Source: Pycnococcus provasolii | Taxonomy: Eukaryota; Chlorophyta; Pseudoscourfieldiophyceae; Pseudoscourfieldiales; Pycnococcaceae | Reading direction: 5' to 3' | Assembly: GCA_938743325.2 (NCBI GenBank) | Contig: OW568884.1 | Span: forward strand, 372,001-436,000 | Length of the DNA: 64,000 bases | Part shown: positions 40,955 through 50,237 of the stretch, piece by piece | Layout of the letters: every line of letters begins with the position of its first letter | How positions within the stretch are numbered: the stretch's first letter is position 1 | Position numbers and translations under genes: made by a program | The notes under the pieces: model-generated | Seen by the model: the letters and a program-made list of their open reading frames with translations, nothing else | The model's database searches: none | What the model was told of the DNA's origin: nothing

Positions 40955-43393
40955 TCAGGACGTTCGGGTCACTGCCGCAGCACCTGCACTCTTGCCATCA
41001 TCGTCCTTCGCTCCCTCCTCCTCCTCGCGCAGCCAGCGGGTCAGAATCCACTTATTGCCAGCTGCGACCGTTTCTCCCGCGTGAATGCTCGCCGTATCCT
41101 CCTCGCCGCTGGGAAGTCGACTCCAGAAGAGGATGGCTCGACCACGCTTTGGATGGATGCGAAGTCCCGTTGAGGTGGAGCCCGTACCACCGCCACTGCC
41201 GCTGCCACCGCCACCCATCTTACCCTCGCAGACAGGACTCGTTGTGCTCGCTGACGTACACGTGAAGCTCTTCAGCAGTGCGTTGCCAATGCCCTTGTTG
41301 GATCCTCCTGGAGCACCTGATGACGAAGTTGTATCCATCGCGACGTCCTCATCACCGCTTCCGCTCGTCGAAACGACGGGCGTGCCCTTGGAAAAGTACG
41401 TCGCGCCGCCCGCCTCGACATCGCATAAATAGACCATGAAGGTTGCTGCGCGATGTGCGGCGTTTCCAGCGCGATTGTCGTAGTGCTCATGGTAGTACTC
41501 GCCTGTGCGGTAGCGTACCACTTGCAGAGCCTCAGACTTTTGTAGTGTCGTGTGCACCGCAGGAGGCGGAGTCGTCGTCGTCGTCGTGGTGGAGACGTTG
41601 TGCTGCTTCTGCATCTGCGACGACGACGACGACGTCGTCATCAGGCAACCAGTGCCGCGTCTCGCCGCTGCCGCCGCCTGCCTAGCCTCCACGCGATGCT
41701 CGTGGAACACCGGTCGCTCAAGGAGGCGCTGAATCTTGTCCTCAAGTGCGACGACGATTGGGTCCGATTCGCGCTTGCCGGTGAGGAATATGCTCCACGA
41801 CGTACGACTTGGCGTCTCCTGTCCGTTTGCGACGCGTGATCGCTTGAGATCAGGTTCAGCGAGGCGGACGAACGCGGTCGTCTCCTCCTCCGTCATGAAG
41901 TTGTCAATCTGCACGATGTGCGGGCTGTACGAAAGCACGGTGATGTCGTAATTGTCTGATGGTGCCCTGCCAATCGACGGTGCCAAGATCGCCTTGTTGA
42001 TCATTGGCGCAAAGACAATCGTCAGGTCGATCACGGTTGTCGTGGCTTTTGTGCCGGTACTGTGACGATGATGATGCCATCGTTTCGGCGACGATCGTTC
42101 GAGCGAGATAAATTCTTGAATTCCCCACGCATCGTCGTCGCGCGTGAAGGTGTGAGTCAGCTCGTACTCGTGAGTGGGAAGCACGCAAGTCGTCGACGGC
42201 GTCAGCGGTGCCTGGCTCGCCCCGCCGTGCGATGATGCCGATAGGTAGAATGTGGTGGATGCACTGCCAGTTGGCTGCCGAGATGACGACATGTTTCCAT
42301 CGCCACAGCACTTGAGATACACGGACACGCTGCCATCATCAAAGTCGCACGGTGCCAAAAAGAGCTGCCAGTACCTGTGATTGCACTCGGCGTAGAACAC
42401 GGGACTTGCGATGGATGTGGGAATCATCGGCAGAGCGTTGTTGCTGTTGTTGCAGTTCTTCATCATGCAGGAGAAATCGTCGTCGAAGTCGCCGTTCGAC
42501 GATCCTGGACCCATCGACGGACACAGCCGAGGTGTTACGTGGTACGATGTGCTCGTCGTAGGTGGGTGCTGCTGATGCTGCTGATGATCGCCAAGGAGAC
42601 GACGGCGATGTCCAGATGCTGGCATGTCGTCGTCGTTGTCGTCGTCGTCATGCTGCTGCTGATGTTGGTCGGCGTACTCCATCGGAGACTCGAATCCGTC
42701 GTCATCTTGCTGAAAATTTGACGACGAGTCGAAGTTTCGAAGAAGCTGCGTAAGGTCGCACGTCCACTGCACGCGCTCACCATTGCTGGATGACATCAGC
42801 ACCTTTCCGAAATCCGAAATGTAGTCTCTGCCGCGTGCAGAGTTGTTGTTGTTGTTGTTGTTGTTGTTGCCACCGTCATAGCCAAGACCATGCAGTACGA
42901 GAGGATTTGGCTCCACCACCACAGTGGTAGTAGTCGTAGGAGGAGTGGCGGTGGTGCGGCTCGTTGATGTTGTGCGCCGTCCTCCGCCGCCGCCGCCCCC
43001 GCCGCCGCGGGCTGCTGCTGCTGCTGCTGCCTGTGACGTGTTGTTAGGAGGTGACGATGAGAGCGTGATTTCCTTCCTTGGTGGTGGACCAAGACGGCGC
43101 GAGTCTGGCATGAGTGCGATGGCAGAGTCGTGCTGCTGCTGATTTTTTGTCTTGTTGTTGTCGAGACTGTGGCGAAGTAGTTTCGCCTGATGCAGCATTC
43201 CGTCCCAGTCGTCGTCACCGCCTCCATGGTGATACCTCGATGATGCCGTCGTCGTAGGAGGAGCAGATGAGGACTGGAGGTTGTAATATCCTCCTCCTCC
43301 TCCTCCTCCGCTGCTGCCAAGGTTGTTGTTGTTGTTGTTGTTGTTGTTATGCGGCGGCGACTGCACCGCCGCCTTGCTGCAGTGTCCACCCAT
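40955..43393 (-). CDS. MATH-like / prolyl 4-hydroxylase fusion, myristoylation-type start
   Basis: Single-exon gene, 812 aa. It starts MGGHCSKA, which fits the G2-x3-S6-K7 N-myristoylation pattern with Cys5 for palmitoylation. Residues 10-300 are disordered with Asn, Gly, Ser, Thr and Asp homopolymers. Residues about 330-470 (RYWQLFLAPCDFDDGSVSVY, then WGIQEFISLE, then TTTVIDLTIVF) have the strand order and W-G-x2-x-F-I motif of a MATH/TRAF fold. Residues about 490-795 are a 2-oxoglutarate/Fe(II) prolyl 4-hydroxylase: IDNFMTEEE, ALQVVRYRTGEYYHEHYDN (H-x-D metal ligands), GGATYF, then SIHAGETVAAGNKWILTRWL with distal His and 2-OG-binding Lys. Low-complexity Gly/Ser/Thr inserts interrupt the catalytic core. 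P4Hs in plants and algae hydroxylate wall proline-rich proteins in the ER; the lipid-anchor start and lack of signal peptide argue for a cytosolic/membrane-face role here. Confidence 0.75.
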   Translation of the reverse strand: MGGHCSKAAVQSPPHNNNNNNNNNLGSSGGGGGGGYYNLQSSSAPPTTTASSRYHHGGGDDDWDGMLHQAKLLRHSLDNNKTKNQQQHDSAIALMPDSRRLGPPPRKEITLSSSPPNNTSQAAAAAAARGGGGGGGGGRRTTSTSRTTATPPTTTTTVVVEPNPLVLHGLGYDGGNNNNNNNNNSARGRDYISDFGKVLMSSSNGERVQWTCDLTQLLRNFDSSSNFQQDDDGFESPMEYADQHQQQHDDDDNDDDMPASGHRRRLLGDHQQHQQHPPTTSTSYHVTPRLCPSMGPGSSNGDFDDDFSCMMKNCNNSNNALPMIPTSIASPVFYAECNHRYWQLFLAPCDFDDGSVSVYLKCCGDGNMSSSRQPTGSASTTFYLSASSHGGASQAPLTPSTTCVLPTHEYELTHTFTRDDDAWGIQEFISLERSSPKRWHHHRHSTGTKATTTVIDLTIVFAPMINKAILAPSIGRAPSDNYDITVLSYSPHIVQIDNFMTEEETTAFVRLAEPDLKRSRVANGQETPSRTSWSIFLTGKRESDPIVVALEDKIQRLLERPVFHEHRVEARQAAAAARRGTGCLMTTSSSSSQMQKQHNVSTTTTTTTPPPAVHTTLQKSEALQVVRYRTGEYYHEHYDNRAGNAAHRAATFMVYLCDVEAGGATYFSKGTPVVSTSGSGDEDVAMDTTSSSGAPGGSNKGIGNALLKSFTCTSASTTSPVCEGKMGGGGSGSGGGTGSTSTGLRIHPKRGRAILFWSRLPSGEEDTASIHAGETVAAGNKWILTRWLREEEEGAKDDDGKSAGAAAVTRTS

Positions 43394-44142
43394 AGTAGTT
43401 ATTGGCGACTGACTGCTGCACTACTGCTGAATCTTGAGTGTGTGAAGACTTCTTCTTCGAATGATGACGATCGATGATGAAGCAGGACACAAAAAAAGGC
43501 TGGCTACTTTTTATGATGTATGTGTAGTGAGCACACCACCGTGCAGGCACACTCACAAAGCTGCTACAACTCACTCACTCACTCACTAGTAAGTAAGCTG
43601 ACGACACACGCACGCACACAAGCAGCACGACGAGGGTTCTGAGGACACGCACGCACACGTACTGGAATGCGCACTATTGACTATACACGCGCCTGCTTCG
43701 TTCGCTTTGAATGCAAAAAATGATTACTCATAGTCGGGGGGGGGGGGGGGGGGGGGGGGAGGAAGCAGGTCAAAACTCACTCAATCAGGTGCGTGGTCGG
43801 TCCCATCAAAATCAGTTTTTTACTTTTTTTCCGACTTCTACCTCGGACTGACTCCGACCACCCTAGAACTCCGAACCCCGGGGACAAATTCAGTTGGGTT
43901 TTCCTCCCAGGCAGCCAGGGCCGATTGGATCGATGGGCGGTGCTAATTGGGGTTTAGAACGGGGGGTTTGGAACGTCGTCGATGCGTGCGTGCGGGACCC
44001 GTTGAATTGGGGTTTTGGGGATTGGGGTTTTGGTTTTTTTTTAGTAGGTTGTGATGCACTCATGAAGAATGCGTCGTCGTCGTTTCCTCGTTTCCCTCGT
44101 TTGTTGTTGTGCCCTTTCTTTTTTGAGTGATTCCAAGGTCGT
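43394..44142. other. Intergenic, poly(G) tract
   Basis: Divergent promoter region between the P4H-like gene and RPB5. It contains a 24-nt poly(G) run (43736-43759), a CTCA tandem run near 43568-43585, and A/T-poor GGGG-TTTT blocks near 43930-44040. No gene is supported. Confidence 0.6.
43736..43759. repeat. 24-nt poly(G) tract
   Basis: Uninterrupted run of 24 G residues in the divergent promoter between the P4H-like gene and RPB5. Confidence 0.95.
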
Positions 44143-45000
44143 ATGGCGTCTGCACCTGCTGGCCCTCCTTCCTCATCAGCTGGTGGCACTGCTACTGGAG
44201 GAGGCTCCTCCTCTGCCTCGAAGAAGACAAATGCTGCCACAGCGGCTTTCCATAATCTGCCCGTCGATTCCGACGATACGGATGACGATGATGAGAATGG
44301 TGGTGCTGGAGGAGCAGCGGCGGCGGCAGAGCAACAACAAGCACCGCCGGCGGGTTCCATTTCGGAAGACAAACGCACGAAGACGCTCTTCTACGTGCGA
44401 CGCACAGCCGCTCAAATGCTAAAAGATCGAGGATACGTCGTCCAGCAATCCAACCTCGAGATGGGAATTGAAGATTTCAAGAAGGAATTTGGAGAGCGCC
44501 CTGATCGTAGCGACCTGATGATGGTCGGGTCGATGGTCGACGATCCCATGCAGCAAATCTCCGTTCACTTTCTCGACCCTGACACGAAAAGTGAAAAGAT
44601 CGGTGTGGAAAAAATAAAAGCCGTCGTCGATCAGGTGAAGGAATTCACGCCGAACAGTAAGAACGCCATTCTCATCCTGCCCTGTGGGCTCACGCCGTTT
44701 GCCAATCAGGGTATCAGCGAGGCGAACAGCGGACACCAGTATCGCCTAGAGCTTTTCATGGAGAAGGAGCTGATATTCAACATCACACATCACCAGAGTG
44801 TTCCAACACACCAGCTCTTGAGCGAGCTCGAAAAGCGTCAACTGCTAGAACGCTACAAGGTGAAATCGAGCCAACTGCCGCGCATTCAAGCGAAAGACCC
44901 TGTGGCGCGGTACATGGGGTTGAGGATTGGAGACGTTGTGCGCATCGTACGTGCGTCGGAGACTGCTGGGCGGTACGTGACGTATCGGATGACCGTTTGA
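44143..45000 (+). CDS. RNA polymerase subunit RPB5 (RPABC1)
   Basis: Single-exon gene of 285 aa. An N-terminal extension of about 75 residues is Ala/Gly/Asp-rich and absent from typical RPB5 (about 205-215 aa). The jaw domain follows (RTAAQMLKDRGYVVQQSNLE; DFKKEFGERPDRSDLMMV). The C-terminal assembly domain has FNITHHQSVPTHQLLSELEK, LLERYKVKSSQLPRIQAKDP, VARYMGLRIGDVVRIVRASE and TAGRYVTYRM, an excellent match to the universal RPB5/archaeal RpoH signature. It is shared by Pol I, II and III. The start is taken at 44143; a shorter protein beginning near RTAAQ is not possible without another Met. Confidence 0.95.
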   Translation: MASAPAGPPSSSAGGTATGGGSSSASKKTNAATAAFHNLPVDSDDTDDDDENGGAGGAAAAAEQQQAPPAGSISEDKRTKTLFYVRRTAAQMLKDRGYVVQQSNLEMGIEDFKKEFGERPDRSDLMMVGSMVDDPMQQISVHFLDPDTKSEKIGVEKIKAVVDQVKEFTPNSKNAILILPCGLTPFANQGISEANSGHQYRLELFMEKELIFNITHHQSVPTHQLLSELEKRQLLERYKVKSSQLPRIQAKDPVARYMGLRIGDVVRIVRASETAGRYVTYRMTV

Positions 45001-45441
45001 GGTACTTTGAGCTAGCTGAGTTGAGCTGAATTAAGGTTAGTGATTGATGAGTCGTATGGATGGCTGCCGAACAACAACGACAAAACGACTCAAGCATCAT
45101 CAGCTAGCTACTACAACATTCTTCTGGACTTTTTTGTTTTTTTGGAGAGAGAGAGAGAGAGAGAAAGGAGAGAGGTGGGCGGTAAACGACAACATGCTTA
45201 AGAGTGTCGTTGTTTGTAACTGCGTTTTACACTGTAGCAGCTTCGCGGCGGAGGACATTGATTTGATGCTATCCAAACCCCCATTCGGGCGGCCCGCTCC
45301 TAAAAAATTCCAAGTGCAGGCCACTCTGTGGCTTCACAACCAATTCTGCCCCGTAACCGTACATCATCACGCGTAGCAGCACGACGGCCTTCATCGGCGC
45401 TGACGACGCTGCGACACAACACACGCACGCCAATAATAATA
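45001..45441. other. Intergenic between RPB5 and M43 protease
   Basis: A GA-dinucleotide run lies near 45145-45165. No gene is seen; the frame upstream of the protease Met at 45442 looks like leader sequence. Confidence 0.5.
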
Positions 45442-47067
45442 ATGGCGGTGGTCACAACTACTACGGCGCTGCTGGCGCTGGCGTTCCTCCTCCTCGCTGT
45501 TGCCTCAGATTCTCCTTCTTCTTGCTTCACCACCATCACCTCCGTCAGTGCAGCGCATTCTCAGGATCATCATCATCATTGGGACGCTGACAATCCGCTT
45601 GGCGTTTCGAAGAATCTCTCCGCATACGAACGACGCTTCAACGAAGCCAACTTGGCGCGCAAGTGCTCGTGTGCGATGCCGCCCGTCACAGAAAGTCTGG
45701 TTGCCGACTTCCTCTCAGACGAGATGGAGGAGGAAGTTCCCACGGACTTCAGTGTCACGCTCGAGGTAGCCATGCACGTAATACACGCCGCAGACGGAAC
45801 AGGCAAGGTTCCCATGGAGTCTATACGTAGGCAGATGGATGTGCTCAACGAAGCGTTCCGGAACGAGAAGGTTGGAATGGATGGCTCCTATGACGCTTGG
45901 CCTGTCGGCATTCAATTCACACTCGATGAGAACAAAGACGTCATGTTCGTTAACAATTCGGACTGGTACTTTGGATGCAATCGCAACGACCGAGACAACA
46001 GCATGAAGAAGAAGCTCGCGGTCGATCCCACGAAACATGTGAACGTTTATTTGTGCGAGCTGTCATTCGGCGCATTGGGACTGTCTGGCGCTTGGCCTTG
46101 GGAAGTACCAGCGTCCGATCCACGCTCAGGTGTGCTCGTGAGTCCATTTACGCTACCTGGATCAAACAACTATCCTTACAACCTCGGAAAGACACTTGTA
46201 CACGAAATTGGGCATTTATTTGGATTGCGCCACACGTTCGGCAAGTTCCATGACAAGTGCCCAGAAAATGTGAATGACGAAAACGACGACTCGATCGTAG
46301 ACACGACGCCTCTCTTCGGACCCACCTTTGGAGGTTGGGTTTCGCATGACGACCCACCATTGTGTACGCAGCTCGCCAGCGTGAAAAGTCCGTGTGTCAA
46401 GGACGACGACAAGTATGCCGCGAGTCTGCCGCCGTACTTCGGGCGGTCGACAGCGCCGAACTTCCTCGACTACGCGGACGATCCGTGCGTGCGCGAGTTC
46501 ACGCCTGGGCAAGTAAACGAGATACGGCACATGGTGCTGACGTACCGTACTGCTTGGTGTGGAGATGGCGAGAATAAGGATGCATGCTACGTCAGTCGAA
46601 GCAACAACGCAAGCAGCACACAGCAGGACTACTACGATCACATGGTTGACATTAAGGAGGCGATGCGCCGCATACGCACTTCGGGAGATGCCGGTTTGAA
46701 TTTCATGGATGGTCTCGTGGGAGGAAATGTGACGCGCGAGGTGCTGGAGTACGCGTACGGCATCATGCTTTCCATGGAAGATGTCAAGCGCGCTGTTCGT
46801 GTGAAGTGCTCTGCAGAGAATCTCCTCGACGACGCGTCGAGTGCGGAGGCGTGCCGCCGTCTTGATGGATTTAGGCGATCAACGCCTGAAGATCGCCTTG
46901 AGGCGTGGTTCCATTCGTACGACAACAAGACTTGCGCAGACACGATGATTAAGCGCCTGAATGCGCTGGGCGCCAATGCGAGTGCGAGCGCCCAGTACCA
47001 GGCCTTGGTGGACGAAGAGTTGAGTCCCATACAGGAGGCGAGGGATCTCTACGGCAAGTTCATATGA
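45442..47067 (+). CDS. Secreted M43 (pappalysin-type) metalloprotease
   Basis: From the Met at 45442 the product is 541 aa, beginning with a signal peptide (MAVVTTTTALLALAFLLLAV). The frame is open 38 codons further upstream, but only this start gives a signal peptide. The catalytic domain (residues about 105-370) has the zinc motif HEIGHLFGLRH near residue 253 (H-E-x2-H-x2-G-x2-H). NFLDYADDPC near residue 340 occupies the Met-turn position, with Leu where most M43 enzymes have Met. YLCELSFGALGLSGAWPW upstream is typical of cytophagalysin/pappalysin-like proteins. The C-terminal 170 residues are helical with paired Cys and are not a known domain. It likely cleaves extracellular or wall proteins. 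A Met-to-Leu Met-turn is tolerated in some metzincins, but activity is not proven. Confidence 0.8.
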   Translation: MAVVTTTTALLALAFLLLAVASDSPSSCFTTITSVSAAHSQDHHHHWDADNPLGVSKNLSAYERRFNEANLARKCSCAMPPVTESLVADFLSDEMEEEVPTDFSVTLEVAMHVIHAADGTGKVPMESIRRQMDVLNEAFRNEKVGMDGSYDAWPVGIQFTLDENKDVMFVNNSDWYFGCNRNDRDNSMKKKLAVDPTKHVNVYLCELSFGALGLSGAWPWEVPASDPRSGVLVSPFTLPGSNNYPYNLGKTLVHEIGHLFGLRHTFGKFHDKCPENVNDENDDSIVDTTPLFGPTFGGWVSHDDPPLCTQLASVKSPCVKDDDKYAASLPPYFGRSTAPNFLDYADDPCVREFTPGQVNEIRHMVLTYRTAWCGDGENKDACYVSRSNNASSTQQDYYDHMVDIKEAMRRIRTSGDAGLNFMDGLVGGNVTREVLEYAYGIMLSMEDVKRAVRVKCSAENLLDDASSAEACRRLDGFRRSTPEDRLEAWFHSYDNKTCADTMIKRLNALGANASASAQYQALVDEELSPIQEARDLYGKFI

Positions 47068-47555
47068 CGATCGATTCAAAAAATCACAATCTTCTTGAGA
47101 GAAGAGAGAGAGAGAGATGTGCTGATGATGCTGCATCTCCCTCCCGTGATCGATGAACATACAACCATAAAGGGGCGGGTGCCTGGATCCACGGCGATGC
47201 ACACAGTTCGTGTAAACGACCTTGCACTTTTTTTGTGATTGAGGGTGATTGTCCAACAATCTTTTGTTGTGTGGGGATCCTGACGCAAAAAAACAACTTT
47301 ACATGCTGCCCGCTGGTGGTTGTTGCGCTGGCGCAACTGAAGAAGGAGAGCTGGAGAGATGAACCTGCCTGCGCATAATTCATGAACTTGCAAGGTGCAA
47401 GGTGGGAGGAGCGGGTTTGGGGGATCTCCCCGATCAGGGCGGCCGCCTCGTATGATGGGCACTTTTTACCGCCATATATATGATATGAGTAGTACCGCCA
47501 CAGCTCTTTTCTTTATCAGTGACTTTTTGCGTTTTCTTCTTCTACGTTACAATGG
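47068..47555. other. Intergenic, convergent 3' ends
   Basis: Between the protease and the TIR-like-TPR gene, which converge. It has a GA-rich run near 47100-47118 and no coding frame. Confidence 0.5.
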
Positions 47556-50237
47556 TTACACGATAGCGCAGCACTGATCGCACGCCCACATGTACCGAGC
47601 ATCCGCGGCGTTCACGCGCGCTCGACGCGTTTTCTCGTGATTCGCGCCGAAGACTTTCTCATAACCAGACGCAGCGAGCTTAAAGTTCATGGCAGCTTCA
47701 TCGTACTTGCCTTGATCCTTCAGCAAGATCGCGAGGTTGTTGATGGAGTCCAGCGTGGACGGATGCGCATCGCCCAGCTCGCGACGGCGACCGTCGAGCG
47801 CCTCGTGGTACAGCGGCTCGGCGTCGGCGTACTTGCCTTGATCCTTTAGCAAGAGTGCGAGGTTGTTGATGGAGTCCAGCGTGGACGGATGCGCATCGCC
47901 CAGCTCGCGACGGCGACCGTCGAGCGCCTCGCGGTACAGCCGCTCCGCGTCGGCGTACTTGACTTGATCTGAGAGCAAGATCGCGAGGTTGTTGATGGAC
48001 GCGAGCGTACTCGGATGCGCATCGCCGAGCTCGCGACGGCGACCGTCGAGCGCCTCGCGGTAGAGCCGCTCGGCGTCGGCGTACTTGCCTTGGTCACTGA
48101 GCAAGACCGCGAGGTTGTTGATGGAGTCGAGCGTACTCGGATGCGCATCGCCGAGCTCGCGACGATAACCGTCAAGCGCCTCGCGGTACAGCGGCTCGGC
48201 GTCGGCGTACTTGCCTTGGTCACTGAGCAAGTTCGCGAGGTTGTTGATGGACGCGAGCGTACTCGGATGCGCATCGCCGAGCTTGCGACGCTTACCGTCA
48301 AGCGCCTCGCGGTACAGCGGCTCGGCGTCGGCGTACTTGCCTTGGTCACTGAGCAAGAGTGCGAGGTTGTTGATGGATCTGAGCGTGCTCGGATGCGCAT
48401 CGCCCAGCTCGCGACGCTTACCGTCGAGCGCCTCGCGGTACAGCGGCTCCGCGTCGGCGTACTTGCCTTGATCTGAGAGCAAGATCGCGAGGTTGTTGAT
48501 GGAGTCAAGCGTACTCGGATGCGCATCGCCCAGCTCGCGGCGAGAACCGTCGAGCGCCTTGCGGTAGAGCGGCTCGGCGTCGGCGTACTTGCCTTGCTTC
48601 TTGAGCAAGAGTGCGAGGTTGTTGATGGAGTCCAGCGTGGACGGATGCGCATCGCCCAGCTCGCGACGGCGACCGTCGAGCGCCTCGCGGTACAGCGGCT
48701 CGGCGTCGGCGTACTTGCCTTGGTCACTGAGCAAGTTCGCGAGGTTGTTGATGGACGCGAGCGTGGACGGATGCGCATCGCCGAGCTCGCGATGATAACC
48801 GTCGAGCGCCTCGCGGTACAGCGGCTCGGCGTCGGCGTACTTACCTTGATCCTTCAGCAAGAGTGCGAGGTTGTTGATTGACTTAAGCGTGTCTGGATGC
48901 GCATCGCCCAGCTCGCGGCGAGAACCGTCGAGCGCCTCGCGGTACAGCCGCTCGGCGTCGGCGTACTTGCCTTGATTCCAGAGCAAGATCGCGAGGTTGT
49001 TGATGGATGCGAGCGTACTCGGATGCGCATCGCCGAGCTCGCGACGACGACCGTCGAGCGCCTCGCGGTACAGCGGCTCGGCGTCGGCGTACTTGCCTTG
49101 ATCTAAGAGCAAGCCTGCGACACTCATCAACAACTTTGATGTCGCTCGCTTCTCTGAATTCAGCATACCCAACGCACCCTTCGCACTCTCAACGACCCAG
49201 CTTCGCATCTCGTCCTTAATGAGCTTGTTCACCTCAGAAGGGCCACCTCGAAATTTCTTCACCGCGTCAAGAATGGCGTCGCGGTCTTCTTTCTTGAACG
49301 CCTCGGCACGCTGTACGTCTATCTTCACCATTTTCACTATCACTTGGTCTGTGCCCTCATCGACGAGGAACTTCGCAAACGCCTCCTGCTCCACCGCCGG
49401 CAAGCAAATCTCGAGTTTCGCCTTGCCATCATCAATCGTACTTAGAATCTCCCAAATGCACCACGCGCGCGTCAGCGGGATTGGATCGTCCCATGGCATC
49501 AAAATCAACACGGTGTGTCCTATACTCGCGACTGCCTCCTTGAACGTCGTGAACCACCAGTCAGGTGGAACTTGCAAGCTCGTGTGCTGGTTGACGGTGA
49601 ACACGTCGAACCACACGAACGCATCCTCAGAGAGCCCGCTGAGCGCGTCGACGACGTTCACGAATGCGTACTTCCAGGCGTGCGACACGAACACCGTCGC
49701 GTCTTGTACATGACCAGGTTCTGTATCTTTGAGCATATCAGCATACGAGGTTTTGACGTGTTCGGTTGCAGGCTTAACGATGCCAAAGCACACGTCGTCC
49801 GTCGTCATCAGCTCGAAGGGAATGTCACTGTACATGACTGTAGTGGGTTTGCCGTCGCCATCCTTGCCTGCAGCGTTTATGCGGTCACGGTGCTCCTTTA
49901 AGTTGTCCACATTCACTTGCACGACGTCGTCTGCGCCACCGCCGTGTTCAGCCTTGAGAAAACTTGTCTTCGTCCACGTGTACTTCTGGCCTTTGCACTT
50001 CTTGATGAATTCGTTTCTGATCCAAGCGAGTCGCACACTGAGACGTGGGAAGTCCATTTGAAAAAGCTCGGACTTCTTCTCTCCTGAAGTCGACGCAAGC
50101 GAGGGTGACGAGATCGACGAGGGTGCTCTTGCAAGTTCGTCATTATCACCATCACCACCACCTGTGTTGTTGTCTTCTTCTTCGGATAATACAACACGTG
50201 TAGTAGGTCCAGGTGGCAAGGGAACGACGCGCATCAC
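47556..50237 (-). CDS. TIR-like domain plus twelve KLC-type TPRs
   Basis: Single-exon gene, 893 aa. Residues about 1-150 are an acidic N-terminus and a lead-in segment. Residues 190-300 (ATVFVSHAWKYAFVNVVDAL, FVWFDVFTVNQH, TVLILMPWDDPIPLTRAWCI) have the TIR-like fold described for many algal proteins: an S-H-A/S-W start, a D-x-F strand and a closing R-A-W-C-x-W-E motif. A helical linker leads to twelve consecutive 42-residue TPRs of kinesin-light-chain type, the consensus unit containing INNLALLLSDQGKYADAEPL and YREALDGRRRELGDAHPSTL. Eleven are almost identical; the last (YDEAAMNFKLAASGYEKVFG) is diverged. It ends with a short Cys-bearing tail (ACDQCCAIV). The architecture recalls NLR-like sensors that lack a nucleotide-binding module. 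A role in protein-protein sensing or immunity is inference. Confidence 0.85.
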   Translation of the reverse strand: MMRVVPLPPGPTTRVVLSEEEDNNTGGGDGDNDELARAPSSISSPSLASTSGEKKSELFQMDFPRLSVRLAWIRNEFIKKCKGQKYTWTKTSFLKAEHGGGADDVVQVNVDNLKEHRDRINAAGKDGDGKPTTVMYSDIPFELMTTDDVCFGIVKPATEHVKTSYADMLKDTEPGHVQDATVFVSHAWKYAFVNVVDALSGLSEDAFVWFDVFTVNQHTSLQVPPDWWFTTFKEAVASIGHTVLILMPWDDPIPLTRAWCIWEILSTIDDGKAKLEICLPAVEQEAFAKFLVDEGTDQVIVKMVKIDVQRAEAFKKEDRDAILDAVKKFRGGPSEVNKLIKDEMRSWVVESAKGALGMLNSEKRATSKLLMSVAGLLLDQGKYADAEPLYREALDGRRRELGDAHPSTLASINNLAILLWNQGKYADAERLYREALDGSRRELGDAHPDTLKSINNLALLLKDQGKYADAEPLYREALDGYHRELGDAHPSTLASINNLANLLSDQGKYADAEPLYREALDGRRRELGDAHPSTLDSINNLALLLKKQGKYADAEPLYRKALDGSRRELGDAHPSTLDSINNLAILLSDQGKYADAEPLYREALDGKRRELGDAHPSTLRSINNLALLLSDQGKYADAEPLYREALDGKRRKLGDAHPSTLASINNLANLLSDQGKYADAEPLYREALDGYRRELGDAHPSTLDSINNLAVLLSDQGKYADAERLYREALDGRRRELGDAHPSTLASINNLAILLSDQVKYADAERLYREALDGRRRELGDAHPSTLDSINNLALLLKDQGKYADAEPLYHEALDGRRRELGDAHPSTLDSINNLAILLKDQGKYDEAAMNFKLAASGYEKVFGANHEKTRRARVNAADARYMWACDQCCAIV
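47628..49139 (-). repeat. 126-bp tandem coding repeats, 12 units
   Basis: Twelve 126-bp units encode the TPRs of the gene above. Differences cluster at a few codons (for example the residues before 'DQGKYADAE' and the R/K/Y/S after 'EALDG'), as expected if most units expanded recently by unequal crossing-over or slippage. The terminal units are the most diverged. Confidence 0.95.

Noticed and set aside
42840-42875. GTTGTT runs as a possible regulatory repeat
   Set aside because: They are Asn homopolymer codons inside the P4H-like reading frame, as are the similar runs near 43325.
43894-44130. Small ORFs between the poly(G) tract and RPB5
   Set aside because: Gly/Trp/Phe-rich translations of GGGG-TTTT DNA with no homology.
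47846-48778. Repetitive minus-strand frame overlapping the TPR array in another phase
   Set aside because: It is the alternative frame of the 126-bp repeats (Arg/Ser/Thr-rich), while the TPR frame gives a perfect domain consensus.
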